Assembly (NCBI GenBank): GCA_031425695.1
Contig: JANPJV010000267.1
Span: forward strand, 1-64,000
Origin: JANPJV01 sp031425695
GTDB lineage: Bacteria; Pseudomonadota; Gammaproteobacteria; Xanthomonadales; SZUA-5
Direction: 5' to 3'
DNA length: 64,000 bases
Below the pieces are notes generated by a model. That model was not told the origin of the DNA, did no database searches, and saw only the letters and a program-made list of their open reading frames with translations. Below, piece after piece: positions 17,220-25,139 of the stretch (position 1 is its first letter; each line of letters begins with the position of its first letter). Position numbers and translations under genes: made by a program.

Positions 17220-17790
17220 GCCCTCGCCACAACGCGAATCGAGTGTTGGCCCGAGCGTGCACCTGCGCTGGAAGCTGACGGAAGCTGACCGCCTGACCGC
17301 GTCGGTCGCGCAGCATGCGCTGCCCGGATTTCCACCAGGTCACCCCCCGCATTGCTGGAAGCCGAGCACGGCGACAACGAGCTCGTCGGAAATCCTGACC
17401 CGGAGGCGGAAACGGCTTCGCGCACCGGCTCGACCGCAGCGGCGTGCTCGAGCCCTCGACGCGCGCGGCAAGCGCATCCCGTGCTACATCACCTGGACGT
17501 CAGCGTCCGACTCCGCCGCCGACACCGTCGCCCGCGGCACCGGCTCCGGGTTCCTCTTTTTCGCGAAAAAGTGGCCGCCGGCGCGTATACAGATCCCGGT
17601 GCAACGGCGGGCGCTGCCGTCTGCCCCGCCTAGACGCTAACCCCGCCCGTTCGAGCGGACGACGTCCCGTACCATTGGCCTGCGCCGAAAAAGCGTGAAT
17701 CGATCTGTGACTGTCATTGCGCCTCGGCGAGCTTCGACTTTCATATCTACCTGGTGTCAGGCGTGACTATCAAGAGCGAAGGAATTGGCT
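17220..17790. other. intergenic region without a supported gene
   Basis: Short overlapping frames here have proline/arginine-rich translations typical of GC-rich noncoding DNA, and none has a convincing start. A perfect 16-bp palindrome CTTTTTCGCGAAAAAG lies at 17556-17571 and could be a terminator stem or an operator. A single CTGTCAT near 17711 has no phased partner and is not called a Pho box. Confidence 0.5.
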
Positions 17791-18366
17791 ATGAGCAGGC
17801 AGATTCAGGTGGGCCACATTGACAGTGACGAAAAAGAAATTGTGCGGCAGCTCGAGAAAATCTGCTCATGGCGTGCGCTTCCGCGAAATTTCCCGACGCC
17901 TGTCATTGAACCAATGCCGCTCGGATCGCTCACCCACAAAGATCAGATCATATTTCCAGAAGTATTGTCAGAAGTTGTTCTTGACAATATTGTCAAAGTT
18001 CTACCGGCTTCTTGGGACGCCGAAGAGGAACAAATTGCGCGCTATTTCGTGCACCCAAGGGCATTCGCGTTCATTGAGTGGGCTCGGTGCCCGCAGGTCA
18101 ACGGTACCGTGGGAAAAGGGCACTTTTACTTGAATACGGGACATGAAAATGAAGTTTCACCCGCCCAGGGCAATCTTCTCACACGCTTAATGAATTCGCT
18201 CACGGATGGCATCGCAAAGCATTCCCCTTACAAAGTCATGTACAAGCAGCCGATTTATCTCGGGGCGCATCTCGCGAGAGCGGTGCTTGACCAAAAGCTG
18301 GAATGTATCGGAGATCTTGCCGGGCCGATGGTCGCCAACTTGCGTACTCGCGGTCACGCAAAATAA
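17791..18366 (+). CDS. hypothetical protein, AT-richer than surroundings
   Basis: I do not recognise this 191-residue protein. It has no signal peptide or membrane segment, and it contains motifs such as ARYFVHPRAFAFIEWARCPQVNG and GKGHFYLNTGHENEVSP. The base composition is visibly lower in GC than its neighbours, and codons such as AAA, AAT and TTT are common. This suggests relatively recent acquisition. The ATG at 17791 has an AAGGA ribosome site about 8 nt upstream; a TTG two codons earlier is possible. No toxin, immunity or mobile-element signature is obvious. Confidence 0.65.
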   Translation: MSRQIQVGHIDSDEKEIVRQLEKICSWRALPRNFPTPVIEPMPLGSLTHKDQIIFPEVLSEVVLDNIVKVLPASWDAEEEQIARYFVHPRAFAFIEWARCPQVNGTVGKGHFYLNTGHENEVSPAQGNLLTRLMNSLTDGIAKHSPYKVMYKQPIYLGAHLARAVLDQKLECIGDLAGPMVANLRTRGHAK

Positions 18367-18451
18367 ATGTTCAAGCCGGCCGCTGTCCCACCGGTTTGCA
18401 CTTACCAATGCCGTCGAAAGGCGGCGGCCGAAAGTGAACGCCGGGTCTGAC

Positions 18452-18931
18452 ATGAAAATCCTCGCGATCTTGTTGTCACTTTTCCTGACTGAAGCCGCAT
18501 ACAGTTGCAGCCCTCCTTTTGATAATCCGGTGGAGTTCGATGCCGCCGCCGCTTACGCGGGGGAGTTGGCTCCGAAGGCACCGGTAGCGAGGGTTGTCGG
18601 TATCAAGCGGGGCCGCCCAGCGAAGCGAGGCGACAACAGTTGTGTGGAAATCTCATCAGTCACGGTTGCCGTGCGGGACGATAGTCCGCGCGTCCCGTAC
18701 TACTTCAGCTTCCGCGAGCTTGGTGGGACCGCCCCGGATCTGATTTTCCAGGAAGGAATTCGTGACGGTGACCTTGACGGCGCAGGCGACTTGTATTTCA
18801 CATTTTATTGGCCGGAGATTTCTCGAGAACTGAAACCGATCGACTTGCGTGTTGAGATCACACCCTTCACCCGGTCAGGAATGCGCGGCCCTGGTTCGGA
18901 ATTGCGGGTCCAAGAGGTCAGGCCGGACTGA
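18452..18931 (+). CDS. hypothetical secreted protein
   Basis: This 159-residue protein starts with a clear signal peptide (MKILAILLSLFLTEAAYSC). The Cys at position 19 sits in a weak lipobox-like context. The mature part carries two further-spaced cysteines and alternating hydrophobic residues typical of a small beta domain (CVEISSVTVAVRDD, PYYFSFRELGG, DLYFTFYWPEI). I do not recognise a family. Like the preceding gene it lies outside any obvious operon, and the region is somewhat AT-richer. The frame is open upstream to 18206, but the upstream residues are not signal-like, so the ATG at 18452 is chosen. Confidence 0.65.
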   Translation: MKILAILLSLFLTEAAYSCSPPFDNPVEFDAAAAYAGELAPKAPVARVVGIKRGRPAKRGDNSCVEISSVTVAVRDDSPRVPYYFSFRELGGTAPDLIFQEGIRDGDLDGAGDLYFTFYWPEISRELKPIDLRVEITPFTRSGMRGPGSELRVQEVRPD

Positions 18932-19050
18932 GTGTCAAGCCGACGGTGTCCCAACAGTTCCGCGTGACCAGGACTTGGCAAACCGCCACCGAAGCGCTGG
19001 CAGTGGCTGGAGGTCAGCACCGAGGCACTCATGCGCGCCACAGAACTTTT

Positions 19051-19183
19051 GTGGGTTCGGACCTTGTCCGAACGTTTTTGCGCCAATCCTAGGGCCAGCG
19101 CTGCTTGTGGGGGTTAGGACTTTCTCCAAAAGCTCTTGCCCGGATCCTGGGCAAAAGCGTCCGGACAAGGTCCGGACCCGCAC
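19051..19183. repeat. repeat family B element 1
   Basis: An inverted copy GTGGGTTCGGACC-TTGTCCGAACG at 19051 is followed by a diverged middle copy near 19110-19150 and a direct copy GTCCGGACAAGGTCCGGACC near 19159. The layout is the same as in family A arrays: one inverted copy first, then direct copies. It lies upstream of the Pho box at 19400. Confidence 0.8.
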
Positions 19184-19399
19184 ATCAAAGGCAAAAGCTC
19201 ATCCTTTCCGGCTACCCAGCTCCCGCACGTGCTGCTTGAAGGCCATGACGCCGGGCGACTGAGCAGCGAACCCTCGCGTCTACCGAAGTGCCAGCCGGCG
19301 AGGGAATCTTCGCCACCGCGCGCGGGCGGATGGTTGGTGTGGAAGGTGCAGGCTCGACACGAGCTGCCGCGAACAAATTCGCATCGAAAATCGCGTTTT

Positions 19400-19428
19400 C
19401 TGTCATACGCGTGTCATATTACTCGTGT
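19400..19428 (+). promoter_or_regulatory. strong predicted Pho box
   Basis: CTGTCAT (19400) and GTGTCAT (19411) are separated by 4 bp, and a weaker third unit CTCGTGT follows at 19422 on the same 11-bp phase. A possible -10 element, TAAATT, lies at about 19436. This is the closest match to the PhoB consensus in the window. It faces the TonB-like gene at 19566, 137 nt downstream. Confidence 0.7.
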
Positions 19429-19565
19429 GGAGATGTAAATTCGTGAGAATACGAAGCATGCTTTTGTTGCACGGTGATTACGGCTATTGCGCCGAAGTGT
19501 AAATGCTCCTACGGTTGAGCAGCAGGCGAAACGCGCCTGCGGATTCGCCCCTGGGGAGACGCGCC

Positions 19566-19952
19566 ATGAACGTATCGAAGTCCTGTTTTTACGCGGCGGT
19601 TCTCGCTGCATGCCTCGCAGGGTCGGCGAATGCCGAGCAAGCTCCGGGCCGCAGCGTCGTCCCCTGTGCGCTCAGTGGCACAGAGGTGGCCAGCCCGTTC
19701 CGTTTTCCGGCGATCGCGCAGAAGAACCGGCGCCATGGGTCTGTACAGTTGCGCGTGCTGGTCGATGACGAAGGCAAAGCGCTGAAGGTGGCGGTCAGCG
19801 CCAGCAGCGGTTCTCCCGACCTCGATCGGGCTGCGCGGATCGGCGCACGCAATGCGCCTTTGTGCCTGCTCGATGGCAAGACCCAGGCCGCGCCCGGGTA
19901 TGCCCAGATGCAAGTCAACTTCAGGATGGGGCCGCTGCTCGTCGGGCGTTGA
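19566..19952 (+). CDS. secreted TonB C-terminal-domain protein
   Basis: The 128-residue protein has a signal peptide (about residues 1-23, ending SANA) and then a TonB C-terminal-like fold. The segment PFRFPAIAQKNRRHGSVQLRVLVDDEGKALKVAVSASSGSPDLDRAA matches the typical 'G-x-V-x-x-x-V-x-x-x-G-x-V-x-x-x-x-V-x-x-S-G-x-x-x-L-D' pattern. No N-terminal proline-rich spacer or retained membrane anchor is present, so it is not a classical TonB. It may be a periplasmic carrier or an assembly factor. A predicted Pho box at 19400 suggests phosphate control. It converges with phoX across a GC-rich hairpin. Confidence 0.72.
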   Translation: MNVSKSCFYAAVLAACLAGSANAEQAPGRSVVPCALSGTEVASPFRFPAIAQKNRRHGSVQLRVLVDDEGKALKVAVSASSGSPDLDRAARIGARNAPLCLLDGKTQAAPGYAQMQVNFRMGPLLVGR

Positions 19953-19972
19953 CGGTTACCAACAGCAGGGCA

Positions 19973-19999
19973 GGGGGCCCGCCCACCGGCCGGGCCCCC
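19973..19999. terminator. bidirectional GC hairpin between convergent genes
   Basis: A 9-bp perfect stem GGGGGCCCG/CGGGCCCCC with a 9-nt loop lies between the convergent TonB-like gene and phoX. There is no T-run on either side, so termination may be factor-assisted. Confidence 0.55.
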
Positions 20000-20011
20000 A
20001 CTCGACAGCAA

Positions 20012-21976
20012 TCAGGTCCCGATGATCCCGCCGTCGAGCTTGCGGATGACGACTGTCGCCGAGCGCGGGCGCTGGCCGAAGGGCCAGGATGAGATCAGCG
20101 TCGGGTTGTTGGGGTCGTTGCGCTCGGACGGCGGCTCACCGGGGTGCTGGATGTTGACGAACATGCTGCGCATGTCGGGCGTGGTGATCACGCCGGTGAT
20201 CTCGCAACCGGCGGGGCCGATCAGGAAGCGCTTGAACTGACCCGACGATGGGTCGTAGGCGAGCATCTGGTTGTTGCCGAGATTCTTGTAGTCGCCGCGT
20301 TCTTCGGGAGGCCGCGCGACAATCGAGGTGCTGACGTCGGTCTGCACCCAGAGAATGCCGCGGTCGTCGAACCAGAGGCCGTCCGGGCTGCCGAAGTTGT
20401 CGCCCTGGATGTTGCCGCGACGGCTTTCGGTCGGATGCGCCGCGTCGCCGCACTGTACGAACAGCTGCCAGCGGAAGTAGCGAGCGGTCGCGTCCTGGCG
20501 ATCTTCCGCCCAGCGCACGATGTGGCCGAACACGTTCTGCGCGCGCGGGTTGGCGGCGTCGGTGGCGGGTTGGCCGCTGCTGCCGCGATTGCTGTTGTTG
20601 GTCAGGGTGCAGTAGACATCGCGACTTTGCGGGTTGACGGCGATCCACTCCGGCCGGTCCATCTTGGTGGCACCGACCCGATCGGCCGCCTGGCGCGCCT
20701 TGATAAGGACTTCGCCCTGGTCCACAAAACCGTTCTCGGGGGTAAGGCCATTGCCGCCCCAGACCAGCGGCAGCCATTCGCCGCTGAGGTCGGCGTCGAA
20801 GCGCGCGACGTAGAGAACGCCGTCGTCAAGCAGGCTCGCATTGTTGGCCGTGTCGCCAGGCACGTAGGGCCGTCGCGAGACGTACTTGTAGATGTACTCG
20901 AAGCGTTCGTCGTCACCCATGTAGACGACCACGCGCTGGTCGGTGCCCAGGGTGACCCACGCGCCCTCGTGCTTGAAACGGCCGAGCGCGGTGCGCTTGA
21001 CCGGCATGGAACCAGGATTGAACGGGTCGATCTCGACGACCCAGCCGAAGCGGTTGGGCTCGTTCGGATGGCGCGCGGCATCGAAGCGCTCATCGTGCTC
21101 GTGCCAGCGATAGCCGGCGCCGGTAGCGCTGATGCCGTAGCGGCGCTGCTCAGCCGGGATCGTGCCCGCATTGACGAAGTAGCCGTTGAAGTTTTCCTCG
21201 CAGGTGAGGTACGTGCCCCACGGCGTGTAGCCGTGCGCGCAGTTGTTCAGCGTGCCGAGGATGCGCTGGCCGGAAGGATCGGCGGCGGTGCGCAGCAGCG
21301 GGTGCCCGGCTGCCGGACCGGCCACCGCCATGGGCGTATAGGCGGTGATCCGGCGCGCGAAGCGCGACGGACGGATGACCCGCCAGCTGGTGCCATCGAA
21401 CAGGACTTCGATCACCGAGACGCCGTGCGCCGCCTGCGACTTCTTGACCTTGTCGGCGGTCCAGGTGCGCTGGCCATCCGTATGCAGCAACCCGTCGTCG
21501 GTGTATTCGTGATTGCTCACCAGCAAGCCGCGGCGCGATGACGGCGTCGCACGGCCAGATACGGCGAAGCGCGCGGGCTCGTCGAATGCGAAGAAATGCA
21601 TGCCGTCGTTGTGCATCCCCCACTGCAGTTCCTGGTCTTGCCAGGTGTTGCTGGCGTCGTAGCGGAAGTAGCGGGTGACGTCGGAAATCGGATCGCCCCA
21701 GGCCATCAGCACGTCCGCCCGATAGCCTTCGGGAACGATCAGTGCGTCCGCATTGCTGACACCCAGCGGACGAAATCCGAGCGCCGGCGTTGCCGTATAG
21801 ACCTGCGCATGCGCCGTCGACCGCGCCCCCAACAGCGGCACCCCAATCACGCTCGCGACCGCTGCAGCCAGCCCACCCTTGAGCAGCTCCCGGCGCTTGC
21901 GGCTGAGCTCCAGCACCTCTTCGAAGCTCGGGTTGGCGGACTCGTTGGAAATCCCATCATCGTGAAAGGTGGACAT
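20012..21976 (-). CDS. phoX: PhoX-family phosphatase (Tat-exported)
   Basis: PhoX enzymes are calcium/iron-dependent alkaline phosphatases that release phosphate from organic esters outside the cytoplasm. This 654-residue protein has a twin-arginine signal (SRKRRELLKGGLAAAVASVIGVPLLG, about residues 25-50, cleavage near AHA). The DUF839/PhoX propeller follows, including NCAHGYTPWGTYLTCEENFNGYF, RFGWVVEIDPF, KHEGAWVTLG and GEPPSERNDPNNPTLISSWPF. The length is normal for the family. Upstream on the minus strand, four 7-bp units phased at 11 bp resemble a Pho box. It is a logical partner of the lipid-remodelling operon: one scavenges phosphate, the other spares it. Confidence 0.9.
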   Translation of the reverse strand: MSTFHDDGISNESANPSFEEVLELSRKRRELLKGGLAAAVASVIGVPLLGARSTAHAQVYTATPALGFRPLGVSNADALIVPEGYRADVLMAWGDPISDVTRYFRYDASNTWQDQELQWGMHNDGMHFFAFDEPARFAVSGRATPSSRRGLLVSNHEYTDDGLLHTDGQRTWTADKVKKSQAAHGVSVIEVLFDGTSWRVIRPSRFARRITAYTPMAVAGPAAGHPLLRTAADPSGQRILGTLNNCAHGYTPWGTYLTCEENFNGYFVNAGTIPAEQRRYGISATGAGYRWHEHDERFDAARHPNEPNRFGWVVEIDPFNPGSMPVKRTALGRFKHEGAWVTLGTDQRVVVYMGDDERFEYIYKYVSRRPYVPGDTANNASLLDDGVLYVARFDADLSGEWLPLVWGGNGLTPENGFVDQGEVLIKARQAADRVGATKMDRPEWIAVNPQSRDVYCTLTNNSNRGSSGQPATDAANPRAQNVFGHIVRWAEDRQDATARYFRWQLFVQCGDAAHPTESRRGNIQGDNFGSPDGLWFDDRGILWVQTDVSTSIVARPPEERGDYKNLGNNQMLAYDPSSGQFKRFLIGPAGCEITGVITTPDMRSMFVNIQHPGEPPSERNDPNNPTLISSWPFGQRPRSATVVIRKLDGGIIGT

Positions 21977-22024
21977 GCGTCTTCCTGCGAACTTGACCGG
22001 AGGCGCAGACGCTAGGCAGCACGG

Positions 22025-22064
22025 ATGTCAGAACGGTGATGGGCAGGTTGCGATAGGGTGACCG
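22025..22064 (-). promoter_or_regulatory. Pho-box-like array upstream of phoX
   Basis: Read on the minus strand, the units are CGGTCAC (22064-22058), TCGCAAC (22053-22047), CCATCAC (22042-22036) and CTGACAT (22031-22025), each 11 bp apart. The outer two match CTGTCAC/T at six of seven positions and the inner two are weaker. The last unit ends 48 nt before the phoX start. Confidence 0.5.
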
Positions 22065-22273
22065 GAAGAAGTCAGGAATCCGGCCTGGCCCGCTGCCGGT
22101 TGCGCAAGCTTGGCTTCGAGGGATCGAGCTCAACCGAAGCTTGACGCCAACCGAAACCGAGCGGCCCCCCGATCGCACGCGCGATACGGATGCAAAGAGC
22201 GTGGACCAATGGCACTGGAGCCCAAGCTGACGCGCCGACTCTAATCCTTACCCACGCATGAAGAGGGTTTGGG

Positions 22274-22942
22274 ATGAGCTTGCAGAAGCTGGGCGGCGTG
22301 GCCGCGCTGTTCGAGGCATTCGCCTATGTGGTCGGATTCGTGGTTCTGGCTACGTTGATGAACCCGGAGAACGCCGCTGACTGGAACGCGCAACAGAAAC
22401 TTGCCTTCCTGCTCGAGCGAAAGCTGCTGGTCCAGGTCTGGAACCTTACGATTTATGTGGCCTTCGGCGCCGCCCTGGTCGTCCTGGTCATCGCGCTGCA
22501 TGAACGGTTGCAGGCGGGTGCTCTTGCGCTGGTGCAAGTCGCGAGCGCATTTGGGTTGATCTGGTGCGGGTTGGTCATCGCCAGCGGGATGGTGTCGAAC
22601 GTCGGCCTGGAGGCGGTAGGACGTGTGTTCGCGAAAGACCCGGCTTCCGCGGTATCCGCCTGGCTGGCCATTGGCGCGGTCCAGGACGCCCTGGGCGGCG
22701 GCGTGGAACTGGTCGGCGGCCTGTGGGTGCTGCTCATCAGCTGGGCGGCGCTGAAATCAGGCGCACTGAGCGAGCGCCTGAACTATCTTGGCCTGGTGGT
22801 CGGCATGGCCGGCGTGGTTACGCTGATCCCAGGGCTCTCCGAGCTTGGCACTGTTTTCGGATTGGGCCAGATCATCTGGTTCGCCTGGCTGGGCATGTAC
22901 CTGCTAAGCAAACCAGCATTTCTCAGCCATTCGCCAGCGTGA
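22274..22942 (+). CDS. six-helix membrane protein, DUF4386-like
   Basis: This 222-residue protein has about six membrane segments and begins MSLQKLGGVAALFEAFAYVVGF. The pattern, with a conserved GG near helix 1, a polar loop after helix 1, and GGGVELVGGLWVLLISWAAL late in the protein, resembles DUF4386 integral membrane proteins of unknown function. No catalytic or transport motif is evident. It stands alone between phoX (divergent) and a minus-strand secreted protein. The ATG at 22274 follows a GGGATG context with a weak ribosome site. The family assignment is tentative; the membrane topology is clear. Confidence 0.7.
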   Translation: MSLQKLGGVAALFEAFAYVVGFVVLATLMNPENAADWNAQQKLAFLLERKLLVQVWNLTIYVAFGAALVVLVIALHERLQAGALALVQVASAFGLIWCGLVIASGMVSNVGLEAVGRVFAKDPASAVSAWLAIGAVQDALGGGVELVGGLWVLLISWAALKSGALSERLNYLGLVVGMAGVVTLIPGLSELGTVFGLGQIIWFAWLGMYLLSKPAFLSHSPA

Positions 22943-23075
22943 GCTGACGTCGGCGCTCGGCGGGTGCTACGTGAGCTACGATCATTCCGTCAGGTAGCGC
23001 CCGATTTTACATTGGCGCCTCAAGACGATCGGGCATTCCCACGGTGAGCGCGGCCATTGGCGCCAGAGGGAAGCC

Positions 23076-23879
23076 TCAGCGCCTGACGCCCGAGAACACG
23101 CCGCGCTCGGTGCAGGTGGCGTTGAAGGAGGGATACACGCTGACGGCCCGATAGTTCATCACGATCGATTTGTCGACGATGCGCAGCTCGTCGACGGTCC
23201 AGGTCGAGGTCATGCGGGTCTGGCCGCCGGGGTTCCTGCAGATCCAGGTGCCGGACCCGATGAGGATCGCGCCACTCTGGGTGAATGTGCCGGTCCAATC
23301 GCATTCGAGCTGTTCGCCGACGAGCGAGTTGCCGAGGGTCACGCGCACGCTCGAATTGGCGGCGATGGTGATGCGGGCGCCGAAGGTGAACGTGTCGATG
23401 CTGGGGGTGCCGGGACAGCTGGCGTAGCCGGCCTGCGAGCCCAGGTACTCGCCCGCGATGAGGGTATTGGCGATGGTGATGCGCTCGATCTGCTTCGATT
23501 CGGTGCTGCCGTTGATGGTGTAGGCGACGACCGCGGCGCGGGAGTTGTTGAAGGTGATGGTCATGGTGCCGACCGGGCGGGTGACCAGCGTGGTCGGATC
23601 GAAGGCGCCGAACAGGGGCGGGCCTTCGATTTCGATCAGGGATCCGGTGAACACTTCGCCTGTCCCGCGGCTGGCGTTCGACAGCAGGTACCACACCGGC
23701 TTGCGGTCGCTGCGGTAGTGGAACATCACCGCCGAGATGGTGTTCTCCTGGTGCAGCACCATCAGTCCCCAGCCGCTCTCGGTCGGCTTCCACCACATGT
23801 CCTGGTAGTTGAGCGCGGCGTGCGCGGGAAAGCAGCCGAGCAGCAGCAGGGCGAGAACGAGCTGGCGGAGTCGGGTCAT
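23076..23879 (-). CDS. secreted protein with an MWWKPTESGWG motif
   Basis: The 267-residue protein has a signal peptide ending PAHA (about residue 21). It then shows a motif I associate with many lysobacterial exported proteins: YQDMWWKPTESGWGLMVLHQENTISAVMFHYRSDRKPVWYLLSNA. The domain looks all-beta. The C-terminal half has paired cysteines (CPGTPS, ECDWTGTF, WICRNPGG, NATCTERG) that probably form disulfides. Function is unknown. It lacks the C-terminal IF-tail seen on other secreted proteins here. It is divergent from the TonB gene at 24059. Confidence 0.75.
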   Translation of the reverse strand: MTRLRQLVLALLLLGCFPAHAALNYQDMWWKPTESGWGLMVLHQENTISAVMFHYRSDRKPVWYLLSNASRGTGEVFTGSLIEIEGPPLFGAFDPTTLVTRPVGTMTITFNNSRAAVVAYTINGSTESKQIERITIANTLIAGEYLGSQAGYASCPGTPSIDTFTFGARITIAANSSVRVTLGNSLVGEQLECDWTGTFTQSGAILIGSGTWICRNPGGQTRMTSTWTVDELRIVDKSIVMNYRAVSVYPSFNATCTERGVFSGVRR

Positions 23880-24058
23880 GGGCCTGATTGGGGCACGGGG
23901 AAGGGCGCGATGCTACTCGCGTCGGAGCCCTTCAAAGCTTCGCATCCACCCGCAGGATGGCTGAACGGCCCGTTCAGCCAGCCCTTATGTGCGCATCGCT
24001 ACGTTCGATCCAACGCCCGGATCGACGGGCATTTCGCCGCAAGGCCAGGGGTGGGGAC

Positions 24059-24733
24059 ATGGTCATCGCAGCACGCGCTTTTCCGCAGTGGAAACTCAAT
24101 CCGCAGAAGGTGGTGGCCTGGTCGGGCGTGCTGGTCGTGCACGTCCTCGTGCTCGGCATGATGTTCCTGCCGCGCGAGCCGTTGAAGCTGGTCTTGCCCA
24201 AGAGCGAGCCCGTGGTCATTCCGCTCGACTTCCTGCCGTTGGAACCGCCCAAGCCCCCGGCAAAGCCGATCGAGCTGCCGCCGCCGGTGCTGCGCTTCAC
24301 CCCAGCCACGCCACCGCCAGTTGCGGTCGTGCCGACGCAACCGGAGCCAGTCACCACGGCTTCGGAAATCGTGGTGTCGGAGCCCACCGAGATGCCAGTC
24401 GTGCCGCAGACAGGTGTCGATTCAGGCGATCCCGCCGCAACGGGCAGCAGTCCGTCGCAGCTGGTATCACTGCAGACGACCTACGCGCCACCGCCACTCT
24501 ATCCGCGCCGCGAGCTCATGCGTGAGATCCAAGGGACGGTCGAATTGCGGGTGCTGGTGGGCGTCGATGGCCGACCGCAAACGGTTGAAGTGATTGGCGG
24601 CAATGCCAACCGCAACCTGCAGATTGCCGCTGTCCGCGGGGTGAAGCGCTGGAAGTTCAAGCCCTACGTGGTCGCCGGCGCAGCGCGCCAGGTTTGGGCG
24701 CGAGTGCCGGTGGTGTTCCGCATTCAGCGGTAG
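24059..24733 (+). CDS. TonB-family energy transducer
   Basis: This 224-residue protein has the full TonB plan. A short cytoplasmic N-terminus leads to one membrane helix (VVAWSGVLVVHVLVLGMMFL, about residues 19-38), and a Pro-rich periplasmic spacer follows (about 55-100). The C-terminal TonB domain begins near residue 138 (YAPPPLYPRRELMREIQGTVELRVLVGVDGRPQTVEVIGG) and ends WARVPVVFRIQR. It would link the proton-motive force to an outer-membrane receptor. No exbB/exbD or receptor gene is adjacent. The ATG at 24059 is chosen because the upstream frame is not membrane-like. An inverted repeat follows the stop. Confidence 0.88.
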   Translation: MVIAARAFPQWKLNPQKVVAWSGVLVVHVLVLGMMFLPREPLKLVLPKSEPVVIPLDFLPLEPPKPPAKPIELPPPVLRFTPATPPPVAVVPTQPEPVTTASEIVVSEPTEMPVVPQTGVDSGDPAATGSSPSQLVSLQTTYAPPPLYPRRELMREIQGTVELRVLVGVDGRPQTVEVIGGNANRNLQIAAVRGVKRWKFKPYVVAGAARQVWARVPVVFRIQR

Positions 24734-24745
24734 CCAAGAGCACTC

Positions 24746-24860
24746 ATCCGCAGATTTCGCAGATTTGCGCAGATTGAGCGACTTAGTTGGGCTTCGTCTT
24801 GTTGCGCCGCCTGGTAAGACTGCGGAGTTGAATCTGCGTAAATCTGCGAAATCTGTGGAT
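24746..24860. repeat. inverted repeat of CAGATTT-type units
   Basis: ATCCGCAGATTTCGCAGATT at 24746 faces a reverse-complement arm ending AATCTGTGGAT at 24860. Both arms contain tandem 'CGCAGATTT' units. The spacer is about 55 nt. It lies between the TonB gene and the nucleotide-sugar dehydrogenase and may terminate the former. Confidence 0.7.
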
Positions 24861-25139
24861 AGAATCTTTATCGTGGCTCGGTTGCGAGAGGAAGCGTCGG
24901 CCAAGACCCATGGTGTGCCAGCGCACAGAATCCCTGACATCCCGCGCCCTATTTTTGCGCCAATATTTTTTTCTGGATGGGCTACGATGCGTGCAAGTCT
25001 CGATCTCGCCATGCCGCTGCTGCGTTCGCTGAGCCTGGGCGACGCTGAGCGCCTGGCCTCGGAGCCGCAGCCCACGATGGCAACCTCTTCCGATTCCGAA
25101 TCCACCGAGCGCGGCCGCCGCACGCCGCGGCTGGAGCTG

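Noticed and set aside
17257..17640. 127-codon frame after the basic protein gene
   Set aside because: Arg/Pro/Ser-rich translation typical of noncoding GC-rich DNA, with no start signal.
17700..17770. Pho box upstream of the hypothetical gene at 17791
   Set aside because: CTGTCAT and CTTTCAT occur 27 bp apart, which is off the 11-bp phase, and neither has a phased partner.
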